NCBI RefSeq assembly: GCF_003590095.1
Contig: NC_039478.1
Coordinates: 18,972,001-19,036,000, forward strand
DNA from: Trichoplusia ni
Taxonomy: Eukaryota > Arthropoda > Insecta > Lepidoptera > Noctuidae
Reading direction: 5' to 3'
Length of the DNA: 64,000 bases
Below, piece by piece: positions 1 through 10,720 of this stretch. Under the pieces are notes generated by a model. That model was given only the letters and a program-made list of their open reading frames with translations, was not told where the DNA came from and searched no databases. The first letter of the stretch is position 1. Each line of letters opens with the position of its first letter. The position numbers were made by a program, and so were the translations under genes.

Positions 1-142
1 TTAAGATTGAAGCCGAGCATTAAAATATGACAGGCTGTTTACGGTATAGACGGAACAAAAGACAGTCTGCCTTTAATATCTTAGAAATGAAGGTTAAACA
101 AATTAGGACAGCTTTTATGAACTAATAAATTTAGAATCATTT

Positions 143-392
143 CATCATTGGCCTAGCCTTTTCCCAACTATGTTGGGGTCGGCTACCAGTCTAACCGGTT
201 TCAGCTTAGTACCAGTGTTTTACAAGGAGCGACTGCCTATCTGACCTCCTCAACCCGGGCAACACGATACCCCTTGGTTAGACTGGTTGTCAGACTTTTC
301 AAGCTTCTGACTACCTGTAACGACTGTCAAAGATATAAGAATAACAGCCGGGACCCACAATTTAACATGCCTTCCGAAACACGGAGGAACTT
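143..392 (-). mobile_element. SINE copy 1 (5S-headed family), head missing
   Basis: Read on the minus strand, this is the body of a dispersed SINE. It runs from CCTCCGTGTTTCGGAAGGC, through the TTGGTTAGACTGG-type core, to a 3' end at GGCTAGGCCAATGATGA. Aligned by eye to the copy at 26600-26935 over about 245 bases, it shows five substitutions and one 8-base gap, so the two copies are recent or have been converted. Similarity stops immediately 5' of the CGGAGGAACT motif (plus-strand reading), so the 5S-rRNA-like head is absent. This looks like ordinary 5' truncation on insertion. I infer no cellular function. Confidence 0.85.
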
Positions 393-706
393 ACGTATCT
401 TGTAATAGCAAAATCAAAGCAATCATCATCGAATTTGCATTCAGTAACAGTGAATGTTTGGCAGTAACCAGCCATTGCAAGACAATCGCAAGTTAGCCCG
501 TCATTAAACAAGAGGTGAAAATCCCATCGGTTGTGTTGTTGACCGCAGGCACACCCCGCTGTAAAAACCGTACCCGGTTCCTAACTTTCTACTTTATTCG
601 AAGACGCGCTTCAAGTCATAAGCGGTAGCGATTTAAATGATTTTTTAAATCTCGATTTTTATTTATTTGAAGGTTTTTTGGTGTAGTATATTGTTGTTTT
701 TTTTTA
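393..706. other. Unassigned single-copy-like stretch
   Basis: I see no gene. The part at 470-600 is slightly richer in G+C than its surroundings and has no frame longer than a few dozen codons. It may be the diverged remainder of the SINE insertion site or older repeat debris. Confidence 0.4.
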
Positions 707-880
707 TCTAAACTAATATATAAAGCTGAAGAGTTTGTTTGTTTGTTTGAACGCGCTAATCTCAGGAAATACTGGTTCAAATTTTGTGTTGAATAGACCA
801 TTCATCGAGGAAGGTTTTAGGATATATACCATCACGCTGCGACTAATAAGAGCGAAGATACAATGGAAAAAGTAGGGCAC
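707..880 (-). repeat. CTAGCTGTTGCCCGCG repeat, truncated copy
   Basis: This matches the AT-rich half of the repeat also present at 27761-28010 and 56520-56766. Shared landmarks are TATATAAAGCTGAAGAG, the GTTTGTTTG run, AACGCGCTAATCTCAGGAA, ACCATTCATCG and GCGACTAATA. The GC-rich end (GACGAAGTCGCGGGCAACAGCTAG) is missing. Similarity ends near 880, about 12 bases before the long inverted repeat at 893, so the copy may have been cut during the event that made that inverted repeat. This non-autonomous dispersed family is very common in Lepidoptera. I do not commit to a class. Confidence 0.75.
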
Positions 881-892
881 GTGAACATGTAC

Positions 893-1010
893 TTGGAAAT
901 GCATTTGTTCTCTTTGAACGCTTTTTTAACGCGCGTTAAAAATGCTACCGTGCGAATCAGGCCTAAACGCGCGTTAAAAAAGCGTTCAAATAGAACAAAT
1001 GCATTTCCAA
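893..1010. repeat. Near-perfect 45-bp inverted repeat (foldback)
   Basis: The left arm (893-937) and right arm (966-1010) are reverse complements at 44 of 45 positions, separated by a 28-base spacer (938-965). Each arm carries the palindrome AACGCGCGTT at its inner end and AAATGCATTT near its outer end. The only mismatch is inside GAACAxA (G versus T). I see no target-site duplication outside the arms. The near identity argues for a recent inverted duplication or a small foldback transposon. Transcribed, it would give a long stable hairpin. Confidence 0.9.
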
Positions 1011-1157
1011 ATTTTGATAAATTTGTGTGGCACTAACAAACTATTTTTCTTTTGGCACCCTGGTATTGCGAGCCGGCAGGCGTGAAGAAAGCTTACAAGA
1101 TAAAATAACCGGAATGCATCTCCATTCCGGAAACATTTTCGTAGACTGCATACAGTA

Positions 1158-1190
1158 GTTAACACCCTGAAGTTCATTCAGGGTGTTAAC
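1158..1190. repeat. Short perfect hairpin, 14-bp stem
   Basis: GTTAACACCCTGAA (1158-1171) and TTCAGGGTGTTAAC (1177-1190) are exact reverse complements around the 5-base loop GTTCA. The hairpin lies about 150 bases right of the large foldback. It could be a terminator-like RNA structure, a cruciform, or a palindromic factor-binding site. Nothing nearby decides between these. Confidence 0.85.
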
Positions 1191-2309
1191 CTTTAACTTT
1201 TTCTCACATGAACGAAATAAACCAAATCGCTATCAGCCTATATCTCAGGCCTCAGTACTCTAACATAAAACTGTGCGGTCTGAAAGACTACACGTTGACA
1301 TCTAATTATAGTTCTGTTGTTCGAAGGGTATATGTCACTCGCGCTGCGTGTGGTAAGCAGAGGTCTAGGGTTGGCAGTAGGCTGAGTACTAAGACTTTAT
1401 AATATCAAGTCCTCGTTAAATTTGCCGACTCCCTCTATATATATTGTAGAGCAGGGATAAAAAGTCATTTTAGAACTCGTTAAAGTTAGTCACCACCATT
1501 AATTTAATATTTGTCTGTGTGAAGATTTTAGCATAAGTTAACTTCATAATAAATAAAAAACAGGATATTTAAAAATTTTAATACATCATTTGCTTAAAGG
1601 TAAAAAAATGTTGAACTGAACGATTGCTAGTAAAACTCTGCTAAGTAAACCCGTTCAACATTCAAGTACATTTTACATACTCGAGAATAATAAATGTAAT
1701 AATACATTTCAAGGTCCGAAACATCTTGATTATAAGAGCGATCGTGTAAAGTTATGGATGTTAGGCAACTGTATAAACAATCAATCAAGCACAGTACCTG
1801 ACACGTGTTAGAGATCATATTCTTGAGTTATAAGGCACGGATGTTTCGCTCAGTTTTGTTTTAGGAGTTTTAGGGGTCAGCGAGATTTTCATTTGGATAA
1901 TTTTTTTTGAATTTTAATTGAATTACGAAAACGAGTTCACATTTTTTAAGATTGGTTTTATATTTAATATACTTGTTGTCAGTTGTCTGTTTGCTTTAGG
2001 TATATTTATTTTACCACAATTACAAAAAAATTCTTATTGAGCTACCTTATTGGTATATTTCAGTTACTTTCAACCTATTCTTAATCCCCAGCTCTCACTA
2101 ACAATACTAAGTCCTAACTTAATGATTTCCCGAAGGCTACTTTTCACTCCTTATCTTAACCTAATTTAATTATTCTTGGATCCTAGGAAAGCTGTGCTCT
2201 TATCATCACGAGCCACTCGTAAAAACCTATGTTACACACGAGTGGTTTCAGTCGTTAGATAGTTTACTCTTTGGATTTTATTTCTTGTAGAACATTGCTA
2301 TTATTTTTA
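1191..2309. other. Gene-free AT-rich stretch
   Basis: No recognisable gene, RNA or repeat. The largest frames (1208-1402 plus, 1627-1818 minus) are about 63 codons, unrecognised, and no longer than chance predicts. TCAGTC occurs near 2250 but lacks a downstream promoter element at +28. Confidence 0.5.
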
Positions 2310-2540
2310 ACTAGCTTTTCGCCCGAGGCTTCGCCCGCGTCGAGGTCGGGTATATCGCGTTTTCAAGAGAACTCGTCAAAAGTCCGGCATAAAAACGATC
2401 CTATGTTCTTTCTCAAGGTCAACTCTATCTCTTTACCAAATTTTATTAAAATCAGTTCAGTGGTTTAGACGTGAAAGCGTAACAGACAGACAGACAGAGT
2501 TACTTTAGCATTTATAACATTAGTAGGGAACATTAGTAGT
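2309..2540 (+). repeat. CTAGCTTTTCGCCCGAGGCTTCG repeat
   Basis: It starts with the GC-rich CTAGCTTTTCGCCCGAGG end. It continues through CCTATGTTCTTTCTCAAGG, the ACCAAATTTTATTAAAATC segment, TCAGTGGTTTAGACGTGAAA and the ACAGACAGACAGACAGAG run, and ends at ACATTAGTAGGGA, which is followed by a partial repeat of the same word. This order is typical of the very abundant RTE/SINE-type repeats of Lepidoptera. The duplicated ATTAGTAG words at the right end resemble the variable short-repeat tail of RTE-mobilised elements. It has no coding capacity. Confidence 0.8.
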
Positions 2541-2613
2541 CCGGTTTAAAAAGAGGATGACAAAGATTCGTTTGATAAATGAAAATAGTATAAGTCACAA
2601 TCACTTACACATT

Positions 2614-2680
2614 TTAGGGTATCCGCACCCAAATTTAAAAAACAGAGCCCTGTTATTGAAGTGCCGTTGTTTGTCCGTGT
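2614..2680 (+). repeat. GGTTCCGT-family fragment
   Basis: This is a diverged fragment of the family seen best at 14178-14300 and 53479-53660. The order GGTATCCGCACCCAA, AAAAAACAGAGCCCTGTTA, GTGCCGTTGTTTGTCCGT parallels the family's GTTCCGTACCCAAAGGGTA, AAACGGGACCCTATTA, CCGCTGTCCGTCCGT. Confidence 0.55.
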
Positions 2681-3762
2681 ATCCGGCAACGGTTGTTGAA
2701 ATTATAAATATGAGGTTGACAAATAAATTTGTGGGAAGCCACCCATTTTTAGAATAATTGTCACCCAACCGATTTGTGTTTCTTTAGCCTAATTCTACAG
2801 TATCAGTCTTCAGTCTCAATGTCGCGATAGAAACGTGCACTTTAATTTCAAAAAGCGTGAAAAGAATTGGCGAAACTAAGGTATTCCATAGGTACAGAAA
2901 GTTGAAGTAAAACAAATCTGTAAAAGAAAACCACCACAAGCTCTACTAGTAAGACCTTTTAAATGTAGAATCTGCACAATATAGAAGCCTACCAAAATTA
3001 CAAATCACAGCATCCTATTATTAATTAAATTTGTGATAATACCAGCCTATATTCGTCCCACTGCTGGCGTGGCCTATTGTTAATTAATCTCGGGAAAGTG
3101 AAACTTTGTTTTCAAAGCACCAAGTGCCAACTATCGGCGAAAACAGCTGACCTCGTCATGATCTCAAAAATAAGAAGATTTAATTGTAATCAAGATAAGA
3201 TGTAAACAGCCGTAAAGCGTTAATTACTGACAAGTAATGAGATTGTAATTTTAAAATGTACGTACTTAATTATAAGGTGGATAAACAAATGCATTTGGAA
3301 TTAAATGTTAACGAATTTGAAGGTAAGAGTGATTAAGTTTATTTATAATTAGGATTTTATTTTATATTTTATTGCGTTTTATTTAATAGGAAGTAAAATT
3401 TCAATGATACTGATATTATAAAAAAAAACTTGAATAAATTACTTCACATTTTTTTTAATATAACAGTACATTGTATGTACATGTTCGGTTTTTCATTTGA
3501 AACATAATAATAAATAGTATCCAATGTGAGTTAGTTCACAGTATATAACCGCTATAATTATTGAGTTGGTGTTAAAACAATTAAATAACAGATAAGGTCC
3601 AAAATCCTATGATTTTATTTAAACCCGCAAATATTTTCTACAAAAAAAAATCTAGTTCAAAAACAAAAAAAATCTTAGTTGACTCTTCACTACAAAAGTT
3701 TAAACCTTTTTTCGGTAATACATGCTCATTAAAATAAACAATCCAAAAAAAAGAATCATCTC
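2681..3762. other. Gene-free AT-rich stretch with one LINE-end scrap
   Basis: At 3042-3074, CCAGCCTATATTCGTCCCAC followed by TGCTGGC is the 3'-terminal motif of a lepidopteran RTE-like LINE in minus orientation, reduced to about 33 bases. The word AACAAATGCATTTGGAA at 3286-3302 resembles the outer end of the foldback at 893-1010, but it is short and may be chance. No gene is visible. Confidence 0.45.
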
Positions 3763-4149
3763 TTAGTTTAAAATATCATATCTTATCATATCTCTCATAG
3801 TTGAAACCGTGGATAAATCAGTCATTCGTAGAGCTGATATATCTACGGTACTGTAAAACAATAAGCATGGAGGTGTGAACTTTGATCTCCATCTTATCTG
3901 ATCCGCTTCATGATCGGCTATGATTAATGATAGTCGCACGGAAATATTTGGCGCCAACAAATACATTGGACTTAAGGTAGAGACGTACTGAGCCCACGTA
4001 TGCAACGTATGATTTTTTTTTATTATACGTGAATAATGTACAAAGGCGGAATAGTCAACTATAGCATGGTTTGGTCGCATATAGTGACCTATTATCACTT
4101 TAAAAAGTTGCAGAGGAAGACAGACACTGCTCTGAACGACGTAAAGCAA
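3763..4149 (-). other. Unrecognised 128-codon open frame
   Basis: An open frame with no family I recognise, no signal peptide and no conserved motif. In DNA of this composition about one frame this long is expected by chance across the window. Its start region (CAGAGGAAGACAGACACTGC near 4110, plus strand) has the feel of repeat sequence, so it may be a frame inside a degenerate transposable element. It has no splice context or codon signature supporting a gene. Confidence 0.1.
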
Positions 4150-5296
4150 CGTCTTTTTTCGAATACTGTCATAATATTCCTTCTTTAAGTTCGATTGGAT
4201 ATTGATTTTATAATGTATAAAATGTTATGTTCTTGTTGTCAAAATCAAGAGTCTAAGTATGACATTGCGTTGCATACGTAGCATACGTGTGATCAGTTTG
4301 ACTCTACCTTTATTGCTGTAAGTAGTATGAGGTTCAATGTTAAATGTCAATCAAAGTGATTTTATTTCCTTTATAGTTGTCAGACGTATCTGAGTTCTTT
4401 TTTTTTCAAATAAAAAAAAACATGTTTCAAAATAGCCTGTTTTAAAGACATTTTGATTTCCTTAACATTGGGTATGCTTGTTTTAAAAATATTAATGTTA
4501 TAAGAATACCTTACACTAGGTACTTCAGATTTGTATTTGACACTGCTTAGCGCTTTCTTCAGAAATTATTAAAGAAATTAGCAGTTGGAAGGAGAATAAA
4601 AGTGGGAAAATCTGACAATAAATTCCTAAAATGCCGTAATAAAGACCACAAGCATCGAGAGCCAAGAAAATATAATTCTTTGTCTAAAACTTTGTCTTTC
4701 GTTAAAGATAGGCCTTGAAGAAGATTGGCACGTGCTCAAAAGAAAATAATTAAAAAAGTAAATGCCTATTGGCTAATTAAAATTATAGAAGTACGTACCG
4801 TGTTTAGCTAAAGCTTTTTGCCGTAATTAAACATGAAAGTAAATTAAAGCTATTTTCAAAAACAATTAAATTAAAATAGTGTCTGAATGCGTGAGAAGAA
4901 GCTTTTGACATTTGACCCGCAATAAAATATTTACAGGCATTCCTGTAGTTAACATAAAAACGCCTCAATTTATATACCGCAAGCCTATAAAAATCCAAAG
5001 CTACTTAAAAAATTAAAACGATTTTAATTTTATGAATACGTGAAACATCTATATTAAATCGTACTGTTATCTGTGAAGTAGCTGGCAAACATAAAAAAAA
5101 ATCAATTTAAAATACATTAAAACACCTACATAAATTCATTTGATGAATATAGAATAAGCATAAAGTTTGTCAACTCCGATTATTATTCAAAATGCGTAAA
5201 TACGCACTAAAAGAACGCATCCCATTACATAATACTCAATCGTAAAATAATAACGAGCATTTCAATTATAATTTCTAATTAAATCTTAAATGTAGA
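4150..5296. other. Gene-free AT-rich stretch
   Basis: No gene recognised. On the minus strand CACG/GTACGTAC near 4797 resembles a splice donor, but no exon can be shown upstream of it. If the exon proposed at 5303-5465 is real, this stretch would be the start of its first intron. Confidence 0.45.
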
Positions 5297-5302
5297 GCTT
5301 AC

Positions 5303-5465
5303 CTTAGCACCTGTTACAGTCAGCTGTTATCTAGACTTCCTCAATATTGCGAAAATAATAACAGTTCTTCACGCAACTGCTACTTTTCGTATTTCATATT
5401 TACACTTCAAAAACTACACAAAAATAAACACATAAAAATCACTTGTTACAGTTCAGTACGTCATA
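5303..5465 (-). other. Candidate 5' non-coding exon with splice donor
   Basis: On the minus strand the sequence reads GGTGCTAAG/GTAAGCTC, with the exon ending at base 5303 and the intron beginning at 5302. This matches AAG/GTAAGY, a near-consensus donor. Upstream on that strand is the CpG-dense region 5500-5580 with a CCAAT box (5501-5505, minus) and a CRE-like TGACGTAC (about 5456-5463). The exon would be a short AT-rich leader without a long frame. The transcription start is not fixed by sequence; 5465 is a guess from the AT/GC boundary. I rest this on one splice signal plus promoter context, so it is tentative. Confidence 0.3.
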
Positions 5466-5504
5466 ATAAAAAAAAAGTTTTCAAAATTCGCAAATCCGAA
5501 ATTG

Positions 5505-5930
5505 GTTTGCGTCCGTGCGTACGCGCAGTGCGGGTCGCGCGTTTCGTTTTTTAAAAACCGAAGCCGGGCCTCACTCGGATGTGGTCCGTATGTGACTGTG
5601 TGACTGTGTACTCATCTTGCACTTCACGATCACCGAAGAAGATACATCTCGTGTCCTTGTCTCGTGCGCGCGCGCCGAGTATTGCCGTCTCGCTCTCTTA
5701 TTATCAGAGGTTAAGCTTCGCCCATCAGTCAGTTAGCGGTCGGACATCGGGTGGGAAGGCCGTGCTCCCTGTACCGTTACTTTCTCTATGCTGTACGACC
5801 ATAAAACACGTACCGTATGCCAGTGTGAGCAGCTATTTTGTCGTCTCGTCGCTGCTCGGCTAATTTATTTGTTTGGAGCGCATACAGGTGGCGCACCCTC
5901 GATTTATCGATACACCGTTCTTTTGTAATC
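5505..5930 (+). promoter_or_regulatory. CpG-dense promoter-like region with double initiator
   Basis: A sharp rise in G+C and CpG against the AT-rich background. On the plus strand ATCAGTCAGTTAG contains two overlapping arthropod initiators (TCAKTY), with +1 at 5727 or 5731. For 5731 there is G at +24 and GGCCGT at +28 to +33, which matches five of six positions of the DPE consensus RGWYVT. The region also has an alternating GTGCGCGCGCGC tract (5664-5675) and the DRE word TATCGATA (5905-5912). The 94-codon frame at 5579-5863 is serine-rich low complexity and probably not translated. Read with the candidate minus-strand exon at 5303, the whole could be a divergent promoter. Confidence 0.45.
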
Positions 5931-6094
5931 ATGATTAATATCATACATTAATACAAGTTCTCTCATGTTTTATATTTTATACACTTTTTTGTTGAATGAA
6001 TTAATCTAGGTCAAAGTTTATTTATGTCGTAAAAATGTCAACTCACAAAAGACATTAACGATCAATAAAAAATAAGATAATGCGCAAACGAAAC

Positions 6095-6300
6095 TAGATC
6101 GCGCCGAATCGTGATCGCGTAACGAAATATTTTATCACGGACCAATCCGGTGCTCGCGAAATGACAAGCACGCTAGATCATTCGCTTAGATCATCGGCGT
6201 GCGCGCGCGCCGCATTTGCGCCGATTGGCGTGTCCCGCGCAGGCCCCGCCTGTACCGTTATAGGGGGGCAATGACTGCCCCCCTAAAAGTGGGGATTTGT
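6095..6300. promoter_or_regulatory. Second CpG-dense block with CCAAT boxes and GC box
   Basis: This block contains GACCAATCC (CCAAT at about 6143), CCGATTGGCG (inverted CCAAT near 6224), CCCCGCC (GC-box like, near 6244), a GTGCGCGCGCGC tract (6199-6210), and many GATCGCG/TCGCG words. It lies 170-370 bases right of the 5.5-5.9 kb block and shares two words with it (see findings). Together they look like one promoter region of about 800 bases. No exon can be delimited. Confidence 0.4.
6261..6285. repeat. G6/C6 hairpin, 10-bp stem
   Basis: TAGGGGGGCA (6261-6270) and TGCCCCCCTA (6276-6285) are exact complements around the loop ATGAC. This stands out in DNA where six-base G or C runs are very rare. 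It could form a cruciform or bind a zinc-finger dimer at the edge of the promoter-like block. Confidence 0.85.
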
Positions 6301-9110
6301 GGATCATCGCGTAATTGGTGGAGACTTGTGACATATGGCATATGCTGCTTAATTAAAACTGCTCACGGCCCTTTCATAATACGTCGTTAATGTATTTACA
6401 TATAACGTTGATCTGTACTGACCTACTTTTGTTAAAATTGAAGAAAACTTCTTGTATTTTAGCAAATGTATCTCAAGGGAAACTTGTTTTAAGTACCGTT
6501 TCAACAAACACAATTGGTTGTTTACTTTGACCACACACGGACTGGCATTATGTATGCTGATTAGTCCAAAACTAATATTTGATGAATTCACAAAATGTTC
6601 TGGAACTAAAAATGTTTCTGTTTTAGTAATATTAGTCTGCTGTAAATTGAGAACGACTTGACTGTGACTTAGGTTTTAATTATAAATTAAAATATCTACC
6701 AAGATTTGATATAAACAGCCCTAACAACTCAGTAACTCACAAAATCAAAATAATTAATAACAAACAAATTTAAAATACATAAAAATATATTTATATTCAT
6801 GATTTATTTTTTCCAGAATCTTACACAAGGTTTACGTTTTAGGTTTATACCTGAAATCGCCAAATATTTTATTTCATCTATCACAACCATCAAACCAATA
6901 TCTTTCAAACGAAAGCTTTTACCCAAGAGTCCACACACCTCCAAACGAAGACCAGGTGTGTTGAAACGAGCATGCATTTATTAAAAACGAAGGTTCTAAA
7001 GAAACACCAGCAATGCATAAATATTTTAAAAGGAACAGTACGAGACAAATCACTCTGTGACTTGTATACGACGTCTTGCCCATTTAGCACCTCATGTGCT
7101 AGCCGGGATTTTGAAATTGAATATATTATTGCTGCTTAAGGCTTTGCTTGCCTAGAAGTGCTAAAGGCTAAGAAAGATTATGAATAAAAAATGCACGATG
7201 TTTAAAAAAACTTTAGGTCTTAATATGAAAATATTCCATATAGAAGAAACTAGATTATTAGAACATAGAGATCTGCTGTCGTTGAGATGACAAGCAGTCA
7301 AAATTAATGACATAGAAGAATCAGGATGAAAAAACGCTTGCTCATAACGTAATAGACCATAATATCTTAAAGTATTCAATACAGGTTTAAAGGTTACATT
7401 TTGCCGAATACTAAAATATCGATCAGTTCTGTTTCGCAGTTCTATCGCAAAATATATCTCTCACTTGTAAAGTGTACAGTAGCAGAAGAGAGGCATTTAA
7501 AATTTGTTAAAGTTAGATTGGGTTTTAGTACTGGATTGATTGGTCCTTTAGAAAATACTCATATTCATATCCAATTGAAAAGATTCGAAAAGAAATTAAA
7601 TATATTGAGTCCAACACGATATATTTCATTATGTTCACCTTGTTAGTTCGTTCTCATAAGATTCCAACTACAAAAATTCTCAACAAGTATCATAACAAAT
7701 TTCTTGCATCCGAACTTCATTATACAATTTATTCATGTCGAAGCTATTCACAACAGCACTATTCATACATTTTTCATCATGACATTTAAATCCTCTTTGA
7801 TTAGATTTTCAATAAATACGAGTATTGAACATCAATTCATATCTTTAAAATTTCACTCAATTTCAACATGGTGATTCGAGCGCATCATTACTTTGCGAAA
7901 GGTCAGAAACTAAGTAACATTCTAGAACGTGTTTTAAAACGGGCCTAATGCCATTCGCGTTGGGTTTTAGTGCCCCGTTGCGTCAATGTGTGTCAGAGGT
8001 CGCTGAGTCTAGGTTTTATGTCCAATGACCATTTGGCATAACATTACGTTAGGTAATGCGTTGACGTAACTTGATATTTAGAGGTGTTATCGTACGTGCC
8101 ACTAAATTGAGGTACAACAATAGCTTTATTTGTGACACCTAAATGTTTTTTTATTGGCTACTAGTAAAAAAAATGTTCAAAGTTTTTTCTTGTGAAATCA
8201 TATATTTTGACAACATTGAAAATTTTAATTTTGTTGGAATATTACACTACAAAAGTATTCCTCAATGAGTTTAAGTCGAATATTTTGTTTAGTATATTCG
8301 AATAAGCTAGGCTTTTTTATCTGAAAGGAGAAGAGGAAAATTACAATATTTGTATACCAAGAGTCAATATACCTACTATAATCAGGATAATGCAGTCCAT
8401 TTCGATTTCCCAAGCATCGAGTAGGTAACAAATATCCGCCAGAAGACCAAAACGAGAAAAATAAATCGAATTAAAAACGTAGTCAAGTATCTAGCAATAT
8501 CGATAAACAGTATCGCACCTCTAAGCAATTAAGTTGACATACAATTACGTCTTTAATAAGCCGATATATAAAACAGTAAAATATTTTATGTGCTCTGTAA
8601 ATTCTATATTTCTATCTTTATTAGCTGGCTCATGTTTAATCATAATCCTTCTAGCATCCATATTCCTGACGGTATTGTAGATGTCTCATTTAGAATTATA
8701 AGTGATCTGAGATTATACAGCGTTGTTGAGTCCCAAGATCAGGAATTACTTAAAGTAGAAATTATCTATTCAGAAGCCACAAATTAGCACGCAATTACTA
8801 AAGCAAAGGAGACAAGAATGAAAAATATTTTACTTGCAAAGAAAATCTAACTTCAAAAAGTGTTGTTAATGAAAAAGAACCCAAGCAACAGAAACCAGAT
8901 TGAAAACATAAAAGTACAACAAGCATTCCCGCCATAAAAGAACTTAGATCTAGTCGACAAACAGACTGAGCCTTCGATTAACCCTCAGCCACACGAAGAA
9001 CGACCAATTTGATTGAATTAAACCCAACATCTATCCAATCTCGGCACTTTCCAAAGAGAAAAGACCGAACACAAAGGAGGCTACTTTATAATCGGATTTC
9101 AAACATGGAA
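6301..9110. other. Gene-free stretch
   Basis: No gene or recognisable repeat. The frames here are at most 84 codons, scattered over both strands, and unrecognised. A purine/pyrimidine-neutral, moderately AT-rich texture fits intron or intergenic DNA. Confidence 0.5.
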
Positions 9111-9270
9111 CGCAATCTGTCGCGAGCTGCATTTAAGCGTTTATGGTGTTATCGTTGGGTTCGCTGCAACAAATTGCGGACGAGTCGGCGGTTTTTTTTT
9201 TGTCGCACGCCCAGTTTGGGATGCGGTGCGACAGGAAGTTTTAAAAGTGAGGTTTTCAAATAGCGGGATT
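9110..9270. promoter_or_regulatory. GC-rich island with T10 run and nested hairpin
   Basis: An island of about 150 bases including TGTCGCGAGCTGC, TGCGGACGAGTCGGCGG, a run of ten T and a nested hairpin. The outer arms are TGTCGCAC (9201-9208) and GTGCGACA (9226-9233). Inside them CCCA and TGGG pair around GTT. It could be a regulatory island. A frame of 84 codons crosses it but looks like chance. Confidence 0.3.
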
Positions 9271-9330
9271 TTCGGTTGGGAAAAGAGTTTGCTAATTGTT
9301 GGAACCGATGTCTGTGATTGTATATATTTC

Positions 9331-10614
9331 ATTTAATAATGTTATTGCCGAGAGGTCTGTAGGTCGATTAGAACTCCGCGTTAACACGTATTTATGGGAT
9401 CCTCTAATGCTTGTTCTGATTCAGGATGTCTTTGGGCGTCATGAGATTTGAATGTTTTCAGCGATACAATCTTCTCTTACAAATTCTATATATCTGCGGT
9501 AGCCTTTCTTAATTATTCGCCTAATTTTAAGACTTGCCAGTTGCATTAACATATAAAATTATATTATAATCTGTTATCAGGCTTATGGCTTGTTTTCTAT
9601 GATGTTATTCTATTTCAATCCACTAATTAATATAATTTTAATAAACAGTGTTTTAGTTCTCATGAAAATTATGTAATATTTTATTGCTTGCATCAACCAT
9701 CGTAAAAGAGGCTTGACACGCCATAAATGTAATTTGATTAGATACTCATTTACATTCTTATTCAATTCTATTTCAATACTTATTTATGATTGTACTCTTA
9801 TAAGTGTTAATTTAATTTGAAAATGCATAGATTTGACATCATCCATACAGATAACTATTACTAAGCTTTCGATTTTTTTTGAACCCGAAATACTTTTAAA
9901 GTGTTAGATCGGTCTACTTTCTAGGATTAAACTTCGAGTTAAATTTGAAATGCAGTAACTGAACGCTATTGTGACATTAGTTATTTGGTTCACATGCTTT
10001 TATTCAAATATATTACTATAATCAGTTACGTAACTTTAACGGTTCGTTTAACTTAACATTCCAATTAGGATAATTAAGATTTCCAATTCAAATCACTTTT
10101 AGCTTATCTTAATTTATAAATACAATTTGGGTATCATCACGTGCTTTTAAATTATGGGTTCAGTATGTTTAGATAATCAGTACATTTGAATATGGTTGGA
10201 AAACAAATTCTTGTTTCGTCATTTTGATATGTTTATGACGAAATCGATAAAAGGTCTTCAAAGCGCACACTTGTTAGAATTAAGTAAGCTTAAAAGCTCA
10301 TAAATATATGATAATTATCTCACTAATTCCTCTTGTAAATAAAGAACACTTGGTCAAGTATTTATTTGTAATTTTGGTGAAATAACAAAATCAGTTATAC
10401 ACATTTCTATAGGTCCGCAAAATATCAAAATAACATGCAGAAATTATTCTTACCGGTTTCCGGGAAGTGGGAAAATAAATTATAAGAATACTTAAAATTT
10501 AAAGATCACCTCATCCGTGACACATCATAAACCAAAAAATCTAAACAATAAACGAACAAAGAAATAACTTGTAAAACAAAAGTTATCAAGCAATTAAAGT
10601 TTTGACGCATATCG
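9331..10614. other. Gene-free AT-rich stretch
   Basis: Nothing recognised. No frame of 60 codons occurs between about 9340 and 13670, so this is among the least coding-like parts of the window. Confidence 0.55.
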
Positions 10615-10720
10615 CACGGATTCACTGCAGGATGCGCCGGCGCATGTCAACTTGTCACTCAAGTGCGCGGGCTGTCGAAGAAGTTCGGCCGCTGAGCGAT
10701 AGATGGCGTTAGCAGTATCG
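10615..10720. promoter_or_regulatory. GC island with perfect 14-bp palindrome
   Basis: The island reads from CGCACGGATTCACTGCAGG to AGATGGCG and holds ATGCGCCGGCGCAT (10632-10645), a perfect 14-bp palindrome, followed by CAAGTGCGCGGGC and TTCGGCCGCTGAGCG. The 12-bp core recurs in the island at 42.8 kb. It is probably a short cis-regulatory element. No transcript evidence can be read from sequence. Confidence 0.35.

Noticed and set aside
5579..5863. 94-codon frame over the CpG island
   Set aside because: Serine-rich low complexity without a domain. CpG islands lack stop codons by composition, so length is not evidence.
8498..8505. TATCGATA words at 8498, 5905 and 44674
   Set aside because: About two copies are expected by chance in 64 kb of this composition; only the cluster near 24 kb is unusual.
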